A stretch of DNA of 64,000 nt from Umezawaea sp049997955 (GTDB taxonomy: Bacteria; Actinomycetota; Actinomycetes; Mycobacteriales; Pseudonocardiaceae): assembly GCA_049997955.1 (NCBI GenBank), contig JAEBDY010000027.1:8502-72501 (forward strand), written 5' to 3'. This document shows positions 1-8,817 of this stretch, piece after piece. The first letter of the stretch is position 1. Each line of letters starts with the position of its first letter. The translations under genes and the position numbers were made by a program. Below the pieces are notes generated by a model. That model saw only the letters and a list, made by a program, of their open reading frames with translations, was not told the DNA's origin and did no database searches.

Positions 1-71
1 CGGCGAACGAGGAGGCGCTGGCCGCCTTCGAGTGGCCGGACGGCGTGACGGGCTGGGCCGCGATCATGTAG
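1..71 (+). CDS. C-terminal fragment of an unidentified protein
   Basis: The frame whose codons begin at base 3 is open to the left window edge and reads 22 residues ending WPDGVTGWAAIM before TAG at 69-71. A strong hairpin follows the stop at once, which fits a real gene end. The fragment is too short to identify; the rest of the gene lies outside the window. Confidence 0.45.
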   Translation, partial: ANEEALAAFEWPDGVTGWAAIM

Positions 72-73
72 CC

Positions 74-120
74 GACCCGGTGGAGCACAAGGCCCCGGCG
101 GCCTCGTGCTCCACCCGGTC
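74..120. terminator. Hairpin terminator after the truncated gene
   Basis: Bases 74-94 pair with 100-120 over 21 positions with two mismatches around a 5-base loop. There is no U-tract, as is usual for actinobacterial hairpin terminators. It lies 2 bases after the stop of the truncated upstream gene. Confidence 0.7.
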
Positions 121-315
121 CACGCGGACAGTCCGTTGTGGACCGAGCGGTGCACGGCCGTGGTCACCCGTCCGGAGGTACCGGAAAGCGCCCGCGATGT
201 CCTCTCGTGTCCGCGATCACGGCGCTTTGCGATGGTGGGGTCCATCGGCGTCGGTAGACTGCCCTCGACCAGCCGCGACCGCGTCCGGTCGGGCAAGACC
301 GTCAGGAGGACCCCG

Positions 316-912
316 GTGACCCAACCGGCCGAGGCCCACCCCGCGCCGCGCCGCGTGCTCGTCGCGGAGGACGAAGCGCTGATCCGCCTCGATCTCGTCG
401 AGATGCTGCGAGAAGAGGGCTACGAGGTCGCAGGCGAGGCCGCCGACGGTGACGAGGCCATCAAGCTCGCCACCGAACTGCGCCCCGACCTGGTCATCCT
501 CGACGTCAAGATGCCGAAGGTCGACGGCATCGAGGCCGCCTCCGTCATCGCGGGGGGCCGCATCTCGGCCGTGGTGATACTGACCGCCTTCAGCCAGCGC
601 GAGCTGGTCGAGCGCGCCCGCGACGCAGGCGCCATGGCGTACCTCGTCAAGCCGTTCGCCAAGCGCGACCTCGTGCCCGCGATCGAGCTGGCCATGAGCC
701 GCTTCGCCGAGTTGCAGGCCCTGGAGAACGAGGTCGCCGGACTGACCGACCGCCTGGAGACCCGCAAGGTCGTCGAGCGCGCCAAGGGCCTGCTGATGAG
801 CAAGCAGAACCTGTCGGAGCCCGAGGCCTTCCGCTGGGTGCAGCGGACCGCGATGGACCGCCGCACGACCATGAAGGCCGTCGCGGAAGCGGTCATCGAG
901 AACTTCGGCTGA
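316..912 (+). CDS. pdtaR: ANTAR-domain response regulator (PdtaR type)
   Basis: Cytoplasmic response regulator of 198 residues. The receiver domain (about residues 12-125) has the acidic pair E18-D19, phosphoacceptor D63 in VILDVKMPK, T90 and K112. The C-terminal ANTAR RNA-binding domain (about 135-195) contains ETRKVVERAKGLLM. In the family, phosphorylation by the PdtaS histidine kinase lets ANTAR bind tandem hairpins in mRNA leaders and prevent termination. GTG at 316 was chosen because AGGAGG lies at 304-309; an in-frame start at 106 would add unrelated sequence. It converges with the next gene, with 3 bases between the stops. No cognate kinase gene is in the window. The pdtaR-polA-rpsA-coaE-uvrB order matches Mycobacterium. 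Confidence 0.93.
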   Translation: MTQPAEAHPAPRRVLVAEDEALIRLDLVEMLREEGYEVAGEAADGDEAIKLATELRPDLVILDVKMPKVDGIEAASVIAGGRISAVVILTAFSQRELVERARDAGAMAYLVKPFAKRDLVPAIELAMSRFAELQALENEVAGLTDRLETRKVVERAKGLLMSKQNLSEPEAFRWVQRTAMDRRTTMKAVAEAVIENFG

Positions 913-915
913 CCG

Positions 916-2820
916 TCAGCCGTTGAGCGTGACGAGGGTGGACCGCTCGTTCACCTTCGGGTCCACCGGCACCACCTCCAGCTCCACGCGGTGCTGCCCG
1001 GCGGGGAGCAGCCCCAGTTCCAGGCCGACGGTGTAGGTGCCGCCGAGTCCTGGTCCGTCGCGCGCCGTGGACACGGTCGCCGCGAGCCTGCCGTCGATCC
1101 GCAGCCGGAACCCGGCCAGGCCCGCGATGGAGCCGCTCGCGGCCTCCGCGCCGATCCGGTCCAGCACGACCGACAGCACCACCCGGCGCTGACCGAGCGG
1201 CTCGTCCGGCGGGACGACCCTGTTGTTCTGGTCGCGCACGACGAGCGACCCGGCTGGCAGCTCGTCCGCGGGCTTCGTCCGCGGCCGCCCGGTCGTCGCC
1301 GGAGGCGCTTCGACCGCGGTGGAGTCGACCTCCAGGTAGCTCGACCGGACCGTGCCGAGCGCGGCCGCCCCGTCGGCCACGCGGACCACGAACGGCGACA
1401 GGGAGTCCGGACCGGCCTCGGTCAGCAGGTCCGGCGGCAGCTCGGCGACGACGGTGATGGCCATGCCCCGGCGCACCACCCCGGCCGCGGTCGGCGAGGG
1501 CGCCGACTGCGTGGCCGGAATCCTCGCGTCCCCCAGCTGCACGACGATCGTGGCCGGGTCCACGGGGCCGTCGAACGTCACGGTGGTCCGCAGCCGGGCC
1601 GCCGCCGCGCCGCGCAGGGGAGCGCGGGAGATCCCGATCCCCGGTGCCTGGTCGGCCAGGTCGAGCACCTGCTGGGTCGCGGGCACCGTCGGCGCCTCGA
1701 CCACGCCCCGCACGGGCTCCTGCGCGCCGCTGAACCCGGCGACGTCCACCTGCACCGTGCCCTGCCGTCCCCGTGCCCCGTGCAGTCCCAGCAGGACGGT
1801 GGCCTCCCGCCAGGTGGGCACGGCGCCGGACGAGCCGATCTGCCTCCCGTCCTGGAGGACGCGCACACCGGACCTGGTCAGCAGCACGTCGATCCGGTGC
1901 AGCACACCGGTTCCGCGCCTCGTCGAGGTGCCGGAGGCCTGGTCGGGGACGGTCGGCACGTCCGGGCCCGTCAGCACGCGGGCGCCGTCGTCGTCGATCG
2001 CGACCCGGATGGCCCCCGGCGGCAGCGCGGGCTCGGCGATCTCCTCCGAGCCGACCCGGTCGGGACCTCCCGGCACCAGGTCCACGGTCAACCCGCCGCG
2101 CGCGCCCGCCGCGTCGGTGATCACCCCGACCCGGCCGAGCACGTCGTCGTCCACTTCGGACAGGCGCAGCGGACGGCGGGCCCGCAGCACCGCGGAGTCC
2201 TCGCCGCAGTTCATCTCGACCAGCAGCCGCCCGTCGACCGATTCGGTGTTCACGCAGCCGCGGTAGCCCTCGACGTGCCACAGCGAGCCGGGCCTGCGCG
2301 CGTCGGTGGTGGCGGGGTCGTCGAAGTCGTCGAGCAGCCCGCTCAGCCCGGTCCGCCAGGTGCCGTCGTCCCCGGTGCGGCCGACGACCTCCGTCCACGG
2401 CGACCGGCGGCCGACCGCGTCCACGCTCCGCACGGCGACGCGGTGGTCGGTGTTCGGGGACAGCCCGTCCAGCTGCACCTCGGGGCTCGCCACCAGCCGG
2501 GTCCGGGAGGGCTCGCCGTCGCGGTGCCAGGTGACCTCGTACCCGGCCGCGCCCGCCGGGTCCGCCTGGCCTGGCAGCGCCGAACCCCAGGCGACCCTGA
2601 TCCGGCCGGGGCCGCCGAAGGTCTCGACCACGGGGGGAGCCGTCGGAGGGTCGCCCGGACCGGTGACGATGAGGTACGGAGCGGTGAAGTCGGAGAGCGA
2701 AACGGGCGGGGGCGCGGGCGGCGTGGTGGGGTCGTCCTGGGCGTGGCGAAGGGCGGCGACGACTCCGGCCAAGGCGGCGAAGGCCACCAACGCCGTGGCG
2801 AGCCGCCTCCGCGGTGTCAT
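916..2820 (-). CDS. Secreted fibronectin type III domain protein
   Basis: 634 residues. The N-terminus (MTPRRRLATALVAFAALAGVVAAL) is a signal peptide or anchor, followed by a Pro-rich linker (about 30-60). One FN3 domain spans about 60-150 (GYEVTWHRDG, LSPNTDHRVAVRSV, SPWTEV). The remaining 480 residues are beta-rich and lack a motif I can name; the stretch FDDPATTDARRPGSLWHVEG resembles the start of a jelly-roll or lectin-like domain. It is probably an exported surface or extracellular protein with a binding role. ATG at 2820 is followed directly by the signal sequence. It is transcribed divergently from the livK operon. The molecular function is unknown. Confidence 0.8.
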   Translation of the reverse strand: MTPRRRLATALVAFAALAGVVAALRHAQDDPTTPPAPPPVSLSDFTAPYLIVTGPGDPPTAPPVVETFGGPGRIRVAWGSALPGQADPAGAAGYEVTWHRDGEPSRTRLVASPEVQLDGLSPNTDHRVAVRSVDAVGRRSPWTEVVGRTGDDGTWRTGLSGLLDDFDDPATTDARRPGSLWHVEGYRGCVNTESVDGRLLVEMNCGEDSAVLRARRPLRLSEVDDDVLGRVGVITDAAGARGGLTVDLVPGGPDRVGSEEIAEPALPPGAIRVAIDDDGARVLTGPDVPTVPDQASGTSTRRGTGVLHRIDVLLTRSGVRVLQDGRQIGSSGAVPTWREATVLLGLHGARGRQGTVQVDVAGFSGAQEPVRGVVEAPTVPATQQVLDLADQAPGIGISRAPLRGAAAARLRTTVTFDGPVDPATIVVQLGDARIPATQSAPSPTAAGVVRRGMAITVVAELPPDLLTEAGPDSLSPFVVRVADGAAALGTVRSSYLEVDSTAVEAPPATTGRPRTKPADELPAGSLVVRDQNNRVVPPDEPLGQRRVVLSVVLDRIGAEAASGSIAGLAGFRLRIDGRLAATVSTARDGPGLGGTYTVGLELGLLPAGQHRVELEVVPVDPKVNERSTLVTLNG

Positions 2821-2883
2821 ACGGCAATGTTATGCCGGCTTCACCCGACCGATGGATACAACTAGTAAAAGTTCGGCACGTAT

Positions 2884-2901
2884 TGTGATCGCAGTATCAC
2901 A
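2884..2901. promoter_or_regulatory. Perfect inverted repeat TGTGAT-N6-ATCACA
   Basis: An 18-bp dyad with 6-bp half sites in the AT-richer divergent region between the FN3 gene and livK, 63 bp upstream of the FN3 start. The half sites look like those of CRP/GlxR, but the TGTGA to TCACA spacing is 8, not 6. It is a candidate operator for an unknown dimeric regulator. Confidence 0.5.
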
Positions 2902-3018
2902 GCAGGCAGTTGATCCGAAATCGTTAGACCCGGCTGACGGCGACCCGCTGACCAGCGGTGACGGCCGTCGAAGCGCAAGGTTTCGCGGGTAACACGGTGT
3001 ATAAAATATCAAGTAAAA

Positions 3019-3040
3019 CATAACGCCGCGTTGCGTTATG
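3019..3040. promoter_or_regulatory. livK upstream operator or leader hairpin, CATAACGC-N6-GCGTTATG
   Basis: A perfect 8-bp dyad with a 6-base spacer, just downstream of a -10-like TATAAA at 3000-3005. Its position near the likely transcription start suggests a repressor site, though it could also fold as a 5' leader hairpin. About 136 bases remain between it and the livK start. Confidence 0.55.
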
Positions 3041-3176
3041 GTCACGAGCACCCGGCCTGTGGTGACGGTGACCCACTTCATCGCCTAGGTTCCGGCCAAC
3101 CCTCAGGAGAGGGATTTAAGCGCGGTACGCGGTGACCTCGCTGCCGCCAAGAGCTTGGATTGAGGAGGGACATCAC

Positions 3177-4400
3177 GTGCGTAAGCACTCAGTGAAGTCC
3201 GCAGCAATCGTCGTCGGTGTTCTGCTCGTCGCGGGCGCATGCGGCACGAACAAGACCGAGACCGGTGCTTCCGGTGGTGCGTGCGACACGTCCAAGGGCA
3301 CCCTGATCGTCGGTGTGATCGCCCCGCAGTCGGGTGGTCTGTCCGCTCTCGGTCTCGGCATCAAGAACTCGGCCCAGCTCGCCGTGGACGAGGCCAACGA
3401 GAAGTGCACGGTCAAGGGCTACAAGTTGGCCGTCGACACGCAGGACGACGAGGCGAACCCGGCCAAGGGCGCGCAGGCCGCGACCAAGCTGTCGTCGGAC
3501 CCGAACGTCGTCGGCGTCGTCGGAACGCTGAACTCGTCCGTCGCGCAGACCGTGCAGCCGATCCTCTCGCAGAAGAAGATCGTCCAGATCTCGCCCGCGA
3601 ACACGAACCCGACGCTGACCCGTGGCGAGGCCTACGCGACCGCCCCGAAGCGCGCGTTCGACACGTACTTCCGCGTGTGCGCCACCGACGAGCTCCAGGG
3701 GCCGTTCGCGGCCAACTACCTGGTCGAGAAGGCCGGCAAGAAGAAGATCGCGATCATCACCGACGGCAAGACCTACGGTGAGGGCCTCGCGGCGGAGTTC
3801 TCCAAGCAGGCCACCGCCAAGGGCGCGCAGATCGTCGCCCAGGAGAAGGTCGGCGAGAAGGACACCGACTTCGCGGGCGTCATCGCGAAGGTCGCGGCGT
3901 CCGCCCCGGACGCCCTGTACTACGGCGGCGAGTACCCGCAGGCCGCCCCGCTGAGCAAGCAGATGAAGAGCTCCGGCCTCAACATCCCGCTCATGGGTGG
4001 CGACGGCATCTACGACGACAAGTACATCAGCCTGGGTGGCGGCGACGGTGACCTCGCCACCTCGGTCGGAGCCCCGACCGACAAGCTGGACAGCGCGAAG
4101 ACCTTCGTCGACGCCTACGCCAAGAAGAGCAACAAGGACGCCTACGGCGCCTACGGTGCCTTCTCGTACGACGCGGCCAACGCCATCATCGGCAGCCTGG
4201 CGACCGCCCTCAACGGTGGCGACTGGGCCGAGGGCAAGCGCGAAGACCTGCTCAAGGCAGTCGGCTCGTACAGCGCGACCGGTGCGACCGGTGGCATCAA
4301 GTTCGACGAGTACGGCGACAGCACCAACAAGGTCCTGACCGTCTACCAGGTCACCGGTGGCAAGTGGAACTCCGCCGAGACCGGCGAGTTCACCGGCTGA
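3177..4400 (+). CDS. livK: Branched-chain amino acid-type ABC transporter substrate-binding lipoprotein
   Basis: 407 residues, type I periplasmic-binding fold (Peripla_BP_6). The N-terminus is a lipoprotein signal with AGAC and lipidated C22, followed by a Thr/Ser/Gly linker; mature sequence begins near GTLIVGVIAPQSG. The protein would capture the substrate outside the membrane and deliver it to LivHM. GTG at 3177 was chosen because GAGGAGGG (3162-3169) precedes it; an in-frame start at 3132 would place non-signal sequence before the signal peptide. It heads livKHMGF, and a hairpin separates it from livH, which usually lets the binding protein be made in excess. The family also carries amides, urea and aromatic acids, so the substrate is inferred only. 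Confidence 0.93.
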   Translation: MRKHSVKSAAIVVGVLLVAGACGTNKTETGASGGACDTSKGTLIVGVIAPQSGGLSALGLGIKNSAQLAVDEANEKCTVKGYKLAVDTQDDEANPAKGAQAATKLSSDPNVVGVVGTLNSSVAQTVQPILSQKKIVQISPANTNPTLTRGEAYATAPKRAFDTYFRVCATDELQGPFAANYLVEKAGKKKIAIITDGKTYGEGLAAEFSKQATAKGAQIVAQEKVGEKDTDFAGVIAKVAASAPDALYYGGEYPQAAPLSKQMKSSGLNIPLMGGDGIYDDKYISLGGGDGDLATSVGAPTDKLDSAKTFVDAYAKKSNKDAYGAYGAFSYDAANAIIGSLATALNGGDWAEGKREDLLKAVGSYSATGATGGIKFDEYGDSTNKVLTVYQVTGGKWNSAETGEFTG

Positions 4401-4436
4401 GTGCGCGACTACTGATCGTTTGACGTCAGATGCGGT

Positions 4437-4462
4437 GGGGGCGGACAGTTCTGTCCGCCCCC
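4437..4462. terminator. Intra-operon hairpin between livK and livH
   Basis: Bases 4437-4447 and 4452-4462 form a perfect 11-bp GC-rich stem with a GTTC tetraloop, 36 bases after the livK stop. There is no T-tract. It probably acts as a partial terminator or 3' stabiliser, giving more binding protein than permease. Confidence 0.65.
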
Positions 4463-4487
4463 GCTGTCTACGGAGGTAGAGGTAGTC

Positions 4488-5405
4488 GTGTCAACCCTGC
4501 TTCAACAGCTGGCCAACGGGGTGGTGCAGGGCGCGTTGATCGCCCTGATCGCACTCGGGTACACCATGGTGTACGGCATCATCCAGCTGATCAACTTCGC
4601 GCACGGTGAAGTCTTCATGGTCGGCGCCTACGGCGGCCTGGCGACCTACACCTGGCTCGTGCCGGAAGGCGTCAAGGACGTCTGGTACGTGTCCCTTCCG
4701 CTGGTGCTCCTCGGCGGTGTCGCGATCAGCGTCGCGGTCGCCCTCCTGATGGAGCGCTTCGCCTACCGCCCGCTGCGCAACGCGCCAAGACTCGCGCCGC
4801 TGATCACCGCGCTGGGCGTCTCGGTGTTCCTCCAGGAGTTCGTGCGCAACTTCTACCCGAACGCCACCGCGGCCCTGCCCTTCCCCGGCGTGTTCGTCCA
4901 GGGCCAACTGGTCATCGGGCCCATCCGGGTCGGCTGGAGCGGCATCCTGCTGATCGGCGTCTCGGTCCTCCTCTCGATCGCGCTCCAGACCTACATCAAC
5001 CGGTCCCGCATGGGCCGCGCGATGCGCGCGACGGCGCAGGACCCCGACACCGCGAAGCTCATGGGCGTCAACCCCGACCGCGTGATCGTGCTGACGTTCA
5101 TCCTCGGCGCGGCCCTCGCGGGTGTGGCGGGCGTGCTGTTCGGCACCTACCTCAACAACATCAACACCGACATGGGCTTCCAGACCGGTATCTTCGCCTT
5201 CACCGCGGCGGTGCTGGGCGGCGTCGGCAGCATCCGCGGCGCGGTGGTCGGTGCCTTCATCATCGGCCTGGTCAAGACGCTCGCGGGGCAGTACATGCCC
5301 GGCGGGAGCCAGTACGACTACGTCTGGATCTTCGTCGTGCTCATCCTGGTGCTGGTGTTCCGGCCTCAGGGCCTGTTCGGAGAGCCGGAAAGGGTGCGCG
5401 CGTGA
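4488..5405 (+). CDS. livH: Branched-chain amino acid ABC transporter permease LivH
   Basis: 305 residues and about eight membrane helices. It shows the LivH N-terminus (GVVQGALIALIALGYTMVYG, LINFAHGEVFMVGAY) and the conserved cytoplasmic loop RSRMGRAMRATAQDPDTAKLMGV, where the ATPase contacts the permease. GTG at 4488 is preceded by GGAGGTAGAGG. Its TGA overlaps the livM GTG (GTGA at 5402-5405), so the two are probably translationally coupled. It forms the transmembrane channel with LivM. Confidence 0.95.
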   Translation: MSTLLQQLANGVVQGALIALIALGYTMVYGIIQLINFAHGEVFMVGAYGGLATYTWLVPEGVKDVWYVSLPLVLLGGVAISVAVALLMERFAYRPLRNAPRLAPLITALGVSVFLQEFVRNFYPNATAALPFPGVFVQGQLVIGPIRVGWSGILLIGVSVLLSIALQTYINRSRMGRAMRATAQDPDTAKLMGVNPDRVIVLTFILGAALAGVAGVLFGTYLNNINTDMGFQTGIFAFTAAVLGGVGSIRGAVVGAFIIGLVKTLAGQYMPGGSQYDYVWIFVVLILVLVFRPQGLFGEPERVRA

Positions 5406-7117
5406 GCAAGATCGCCAATTCAGTGAAGCCCTTCGCGCGTCCACTGGTCGTCGTCGGTGGCGTGCTGCTGATCGTGGCCGCGCTCCTGCCGTGGGTGACG
5501 TTCGCGCTGAACGCGGGCAACTACCCGGACCGGGCGACGCTCCAGTACTTCGACGCGCCGTTCCAGGTCACCGGGTTCCGGTGGCACATCCTGCTCCTCG
5601 GTGTGCTGGTGCTGATCGCGACCTTCGCGCCGATTCCCAGCAAGGGTCGGGTACTCAGGTCGCTCGGCTGGGGTGGCCTCGCCGTCGCGTTGATCAACTC
5701 GGTCTTCATCGTCTCCGAGGGCGGTGGCCTCGGCGCCATCACCGCCGCGGACGGCAACACCGCCTTCGGCGGGATCGTCGGCATCCTCGCGGGCGCCGCC
5801 GTGATCCTCGCCGGCACGGCGCTCGGCATCGAGCCGCCCGCCAAGTGGAACATCAAGCTGGCCAAGCCGTGGGCGTTCCTCGTCCTCCTGGTCACCTTCG
5901 CCGCCGTGCTCGTCGCCGTCTCCGAGACGCTGACCGCCGGTGGCCAGGGCGGTCCGGCCAACCCGTACGCGGGCGGCCTGTTCCTGTCGTTCCTCGGGTT
6001 CGCGGCCGGTTTGCTGACCGCGCTCAACGGGTTCGGCCTGGTCGGCTGGATCTCCGCGCTGTCGGAGAAGCACCGCGTCTTCAGCGTGATCGTCCTGCTG
6101 GCGTGCGCGCTGCTGCTCCCGTTCACCGGGGCCGGGTCCGAGTACTGGATGACGGTCGCCGCGAACATCGGCATCTACGCGGCCACCGCGATCGGCCTCA
6201 ACATCGTGGTCGGCCTCGCGGGTCTGCTCGACCTCGGGTACGTGGCGTTCATGGGCATCGGCGCGGTCGTCGCGGCGAACCTGTCCGGCGCCGCGGCCTC
6301 CAAGGTCGGCATCGACCTGCCGTTCCCGGTCGCCGCCGTCATCGCGGCGATCATCGCGGGCATCTTCGGCGCCATCGTCGGTTCGCCGACGCTGCGCGTG
6401 CGCGGTGACTACCTCGCGATCGTGACGCTGGCCTTCGGCGAGATCTTCACCCGGTCCGCCCAGAACAACATCGGCGGGCTCACCAACGGCGCCAACGCCA
6501 TCCCCGGCGTGCCGCCGCTCGACCTGTTCGGCAAGGAGTTCAACCAAACCCTCTCGATCGGCTCGGTCCAGCTCCCGGCGGGTGTCCTCTACTACGTCCT
6601 GATCGTGCTGCTCGTCGCGGGCGTGATGGCGATCTTCGCGAACCTCAAGTTCAGCCGCATCGGCCGGGCCTGGATCGCGATCCGCGAGGACGAGGACGCG
6701 GCACGGGCGATGGGCATCAAGACCGGCAAGGCGAAGATCCTCGCCTTCCTGGTCGGCGCCACGCTCGCCGGTCTCGCGGGCGCGGTGTTCGCCCACAAGA
6801 ACGGCACCGTCTCCTACGAGAGCTTCAAGTTCCTGGAGTCGGTCACCCTGCTCGCCGCGGTCATCCTCGGCGGCATGGGCTCGATCCCCGGTGCCGTGCT
6901 GGGCGCTTCGCTGCTGTTCGTGCTGCCCGAGAAGCTGCGCGAGTTCAGCGACTACCGGCTGATGATCTTCGGTCTGGCCCTGGTGCTGATCATGCGGTTC
7001 CGACCGCAGGGTCTCGTGCCCGACCGGCACCGCAGGGCCGAGCTCGCTGGTGAGGATGTCGGCGGGGTCCCGGTCGACGAGGTGCACGAGCACGACACGA
7101 AGGGGGCCAAGGCGTGA
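5402..7117 (+). CDS. livM: Branched-chain amino acid ABC transporter permease LivM with long membrane extension
   Basis: 571 residues, against about 300-420 for typical LivM. The canonical LivM core starts near residue 247 (IGIYAATAIGLNIVVGLAGLLD) and includes the loop FSRIGRAWIAIREDEDAARAMGI. The first 240 residues hold about six extra hydrophobic segments separated by short Gly-rich loops and look like an added membrane module; similar N-terminal extensions exist in other actinobacterial LivM. It partners LivH in the inner membrane. GTG at 5402 overlaps the livH stop, and its stop overlaps the livG GTG by 4 bases. Confidence 0.93.
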   Translation: MSKIANSVKPFARPLVVVGGVLLIVAALLPWVTFALNAGNYPDRATLQYFDAPFQVTGFRWHILLLGVLVLIATFAPIPSKGRVLRSLGWGGLAVALINSVFIVSEGGGLGAITAADGNTAFGGIVGILAGAAVILAGTALGIEPPAKWNIKLAKPWAFLVLLVTFAAVLVAVSETLTAGGQGGPANPYAGGLFLSFLGFAAGLLTALNGFGLVGWISALSEKHRVFSVIVLLACALLLPFTGAGSEYWMTVAANIGIYAATAIGLNIVVGLAGLLDLGYVAFMGIGAVVAANLSGAAASKVGIDLPFPVAAVIAAIIAGIFGAIVGSPTLRVRGDYLAIVTLAFGEIFTRSAQNNIGGLTNGANAIPGVPPLDLFGKEFNQTLSIGSVQLPAGVLYYVLIVLLVAGVMAIFANLKFSRIGRAWIAIREDEDAARAMGIKTGKAKILAFLVGATLAGLAGAVFAHKNGTVSYESFKFLESVTLLAAVILGGMGSIPGAVLGASLLFVLPEKLREFSDYRLMIFGLALVLIMRFRPQGLVPDRHRRAELAGEDVGGVPVDEVHEHDTKGAKA

Positions 7118-8001
7118 GCACGCCAGTCCTGGAAGCGCGCGACGTCTCGATGGTCTTCGGTGGCCTCAAGGCGTTGCAGAACGTGTCGTTGAAGCTCGAC
7201 GAGGGCAAGGTCGTCGGTCTCATCGGCCCCAACGGCGCGGGCAAGACCACGTTCTTCAACTGCCTCACCGGTCTCTACACGCCGACCACGGGCAGCGTGC
7301 TGCTCAAGGGCGACGTGCTGCCCGGCGACCCCGCGAAGGTCACCACCGCGGGCGTGGCCCGCACGTTCCAGAACATCCGGCTGTTCCCCAGCATGACCGT
7401 GCTGGAGAACGTCATGGTGGGACGGCACGTGCGGATGAAGCAGGGCCCGCTGGCCTCGCTGTTCCACGGCCCGTCGTACCAGAAGGGCGAGAAGGCCGCG
7501 CGCGAGCGCTCGGCCGAGCTGCTGGAGTTCGTCAACCTCCCCGGCCTCGAGGACGAGCTGGCGCGCAACCTGCCCTACGGCGACCAGCGCCGCCTGGAGA
7601 TCGCCAGGGCGCTGGCGACCGACCCGGCCGTGCTGCTGCTGGACGAGCCGACCGCGGGCATGAACCCGCAGGAGACCGAAGCCACGCGGCGGCTGATCCT
7701 GGCCATCCGCGAGACCGGCGTCTCCGTGGTCGTGATCGAGCACGACATCAAGTTCATCTTCAGCCTGTGCGACTCGGTCTCCGTGCTCGTGCAGGGCGAA
7801 CTGCTGGTCGAGGGCAGCCCCGAGGTCGTGCGTCGTGACCCGCGGGTCATCGAGGCCTACCTCGGCAAGCCGCCGGACGAGGTCGAGGCCGAGGTCCAGG
7901 CGATGGTCGAGGAGACGCGGCAGCACCACGCCGACGACTCCGCGCCCACCACCACGATCCCGGTCGTGACCGACCGCAAGCCGGAAGGGGAGCAGGCATG
8001 A
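7114..8001 (+). CDS. livG: Branched-chain amino acid ABC transporter ATPase LivG
   Basis: 295 residues. Walker A is GPNGAGKTT (from about residue 38). The signature is the family variant LPYGDQRRLEIARAL, Walker B is VLLLDEPTAGMNP, and the H-loop is VVVIEHDIKF. It energises uptake through LivHM as a dimer with LivF. About 40 residues after the ABC core (DEVEAEVQAMVEETRQHHADD and on) are an acidic tail longer than in E. coli LivG. Its stop overlaps the livF ATG by 4 bases, as for all junctions downstream of livH. Confidence 0.95.
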   Translation: MSTPVLEARDVSMVFGGLKALQNVSLKLDEGKVVGLIGPNGAGKTTFFNCLTGLYTPTTGSVLLKGDVLPGDPAKVTTAGVARTFQNIRLFPSMTVLENVMVGRHVRMKQGPLASLFHGPSYQKGEKAARERSAELLEFVNLPGLEDELARNLPYGDQRRLEIARALATDPAVLLLDEPTAGMNPQETEATRRLILAIRETGVSVVVIEHDIKFIFSLCDSVSVLVQGELLVEGSPEVVRRDPRVIEAYLGKPPDEVEAEVQAMVEETRQHHADDSAPTTTIPVVTDRKPEGEQA

Positions 8002-8711
8002 GCGCGCTCCTTGAGGTCCGCGACCTCAGCGTCGCCTACGGGGCGATCGAGGCGGTCCGCTCGATCTCGTTCACCGTCGAGGAAGGCCACATCGTCAGCC
8101 TCATCGGCAGCAACGGTGCGGGCAAGACGACGACCCTCCGGACCATCTCCGGTCTGCTGCGGCCGACGGGTGGCGAGATCCTGTTCCAGGGGAAGGCCAT
8201 CCACGACCAGCCCGCCCACACCATCCTCGGCAGCGGGCTCGCCCACTGCCCGGAGGGCAGGCGGCTGTTCCCGCGGATGACCGTGGAGGAGAACCTCCAG
8301 CTCGGCGCCTACGTCCGCAAGGACGACGGCGTCGAGGCGGACATGCAGAACGTGTACGAGTTGTTCCCCGTGCTCGGCGAGCGCAGGCACAACAAGGCCG
8401 GTCTGTTCTCCGGCGGCGAGCAGCAGATGCTCGCCATCGGCCGCGCGATGATGTCCAAGCCGAAGCTGCTGATGCTCGACGAGCCCTCCATGGGCCTCTC
8501 GCCGATCATGACCCAGCTGATCTTCGACACCATCAAGGAACTCCAGAAGCAGGGCACCACGATCCTGCTCGTCGAGCAGAACGCCCTCGCGGCGCTCGCC
8601 CTGTCCGACCACGGCTACGTGATCGACCTCGGCAGGACGACCCTCGAAGGCCCCGGCCACGAGCTGCTCGCGGACGAACGCGTCCGCGCGGCGTACCTCG
8701 GCGAGGACTGA
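7998..8711 (+). CDS. livF: Branched-chain amino acid ABC transporter ATPase LivF
   Basis: 237 residues, normal family length. Walker A is GSNGAGKTT, the signature FSGGEQQMLAIGRAMM, Walker B LLMLDEPSMGLSP, and the H-loop is replaced by ILLVEQNALAAL (Gln instead of His is usual in LivF). It is the second ATPase of the LIV importer. It ends the operon and is followed by a 16-bp-stem terminator. Confidence 0.95.
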   Translation: MSALLEVRDLSVAYGAIEAVRSISFTVEEGHIVSLIGSNGAGKTTTLRTISGLLRPTGGEILFQGKAIHDQPAHTILGSGLAHCPEGRRLFPRMTVEENLQLGAYVRKDDGVEADMQNVYELFPVLGERRHNKAGLFSGGEQQMLAIGRAMMSKPKLLMLDEPSMGLSPIMTQLIFDTIKELQKQGTTILLVEQNALAALALSDHGYVIDLGRTTLEGPGHELLADERVRAAYLGED

Positions 8712-8729
8712 GAGCGCGAAGCACGGCCA

Positions 8730-8765
8730 CGGCGCCCCGCCTCCCCGTTGGGAGGCGGGGCGCCG
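8730..8765. terminator. Terminator of the liv operon
   Basis: A perfect 16-bp stem (8730-8745 with 8750-8765) and a 4-base loop, 18 bases after the livF stop. It is extremely GC-rich with no T-tract. Confidence 0.85.
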
Positions 8766-8817
8766 TCGCGAGTACTGGGTGGACGGTCCGATCGGGCGGT
8801 GTGGCAGCGTGGACGCC

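Noticed and set aside
893..2827. Long open frames opposite or out of frame to clear genes (also at 28123-29349, 29696-31585, 36880-40038 upper part, 44944-46299)
   Set aside because: High GC keeps alternative frames open; the translations are Arg/Gly/Pro-rich, lack motifs, and overlap well-supported genes.
2884..2901. Canonical CRP/GlxR site
   Set aside because: The TGTGA to TCACA spacer is 8 bases, whereas the canonical site has 6; recorded only as an unassigned dyad.
3085..3176. Sequence CCTAGGTTCCGG upstream of livK, like the start of a guanidine-I (ykkC) riboswitch
   Set aside because: The other conserved blocks of the class (CTGGTCCGAGAG-like and AAAAGCCCGGGAG-like) are missing, so the match is short and probably chance.
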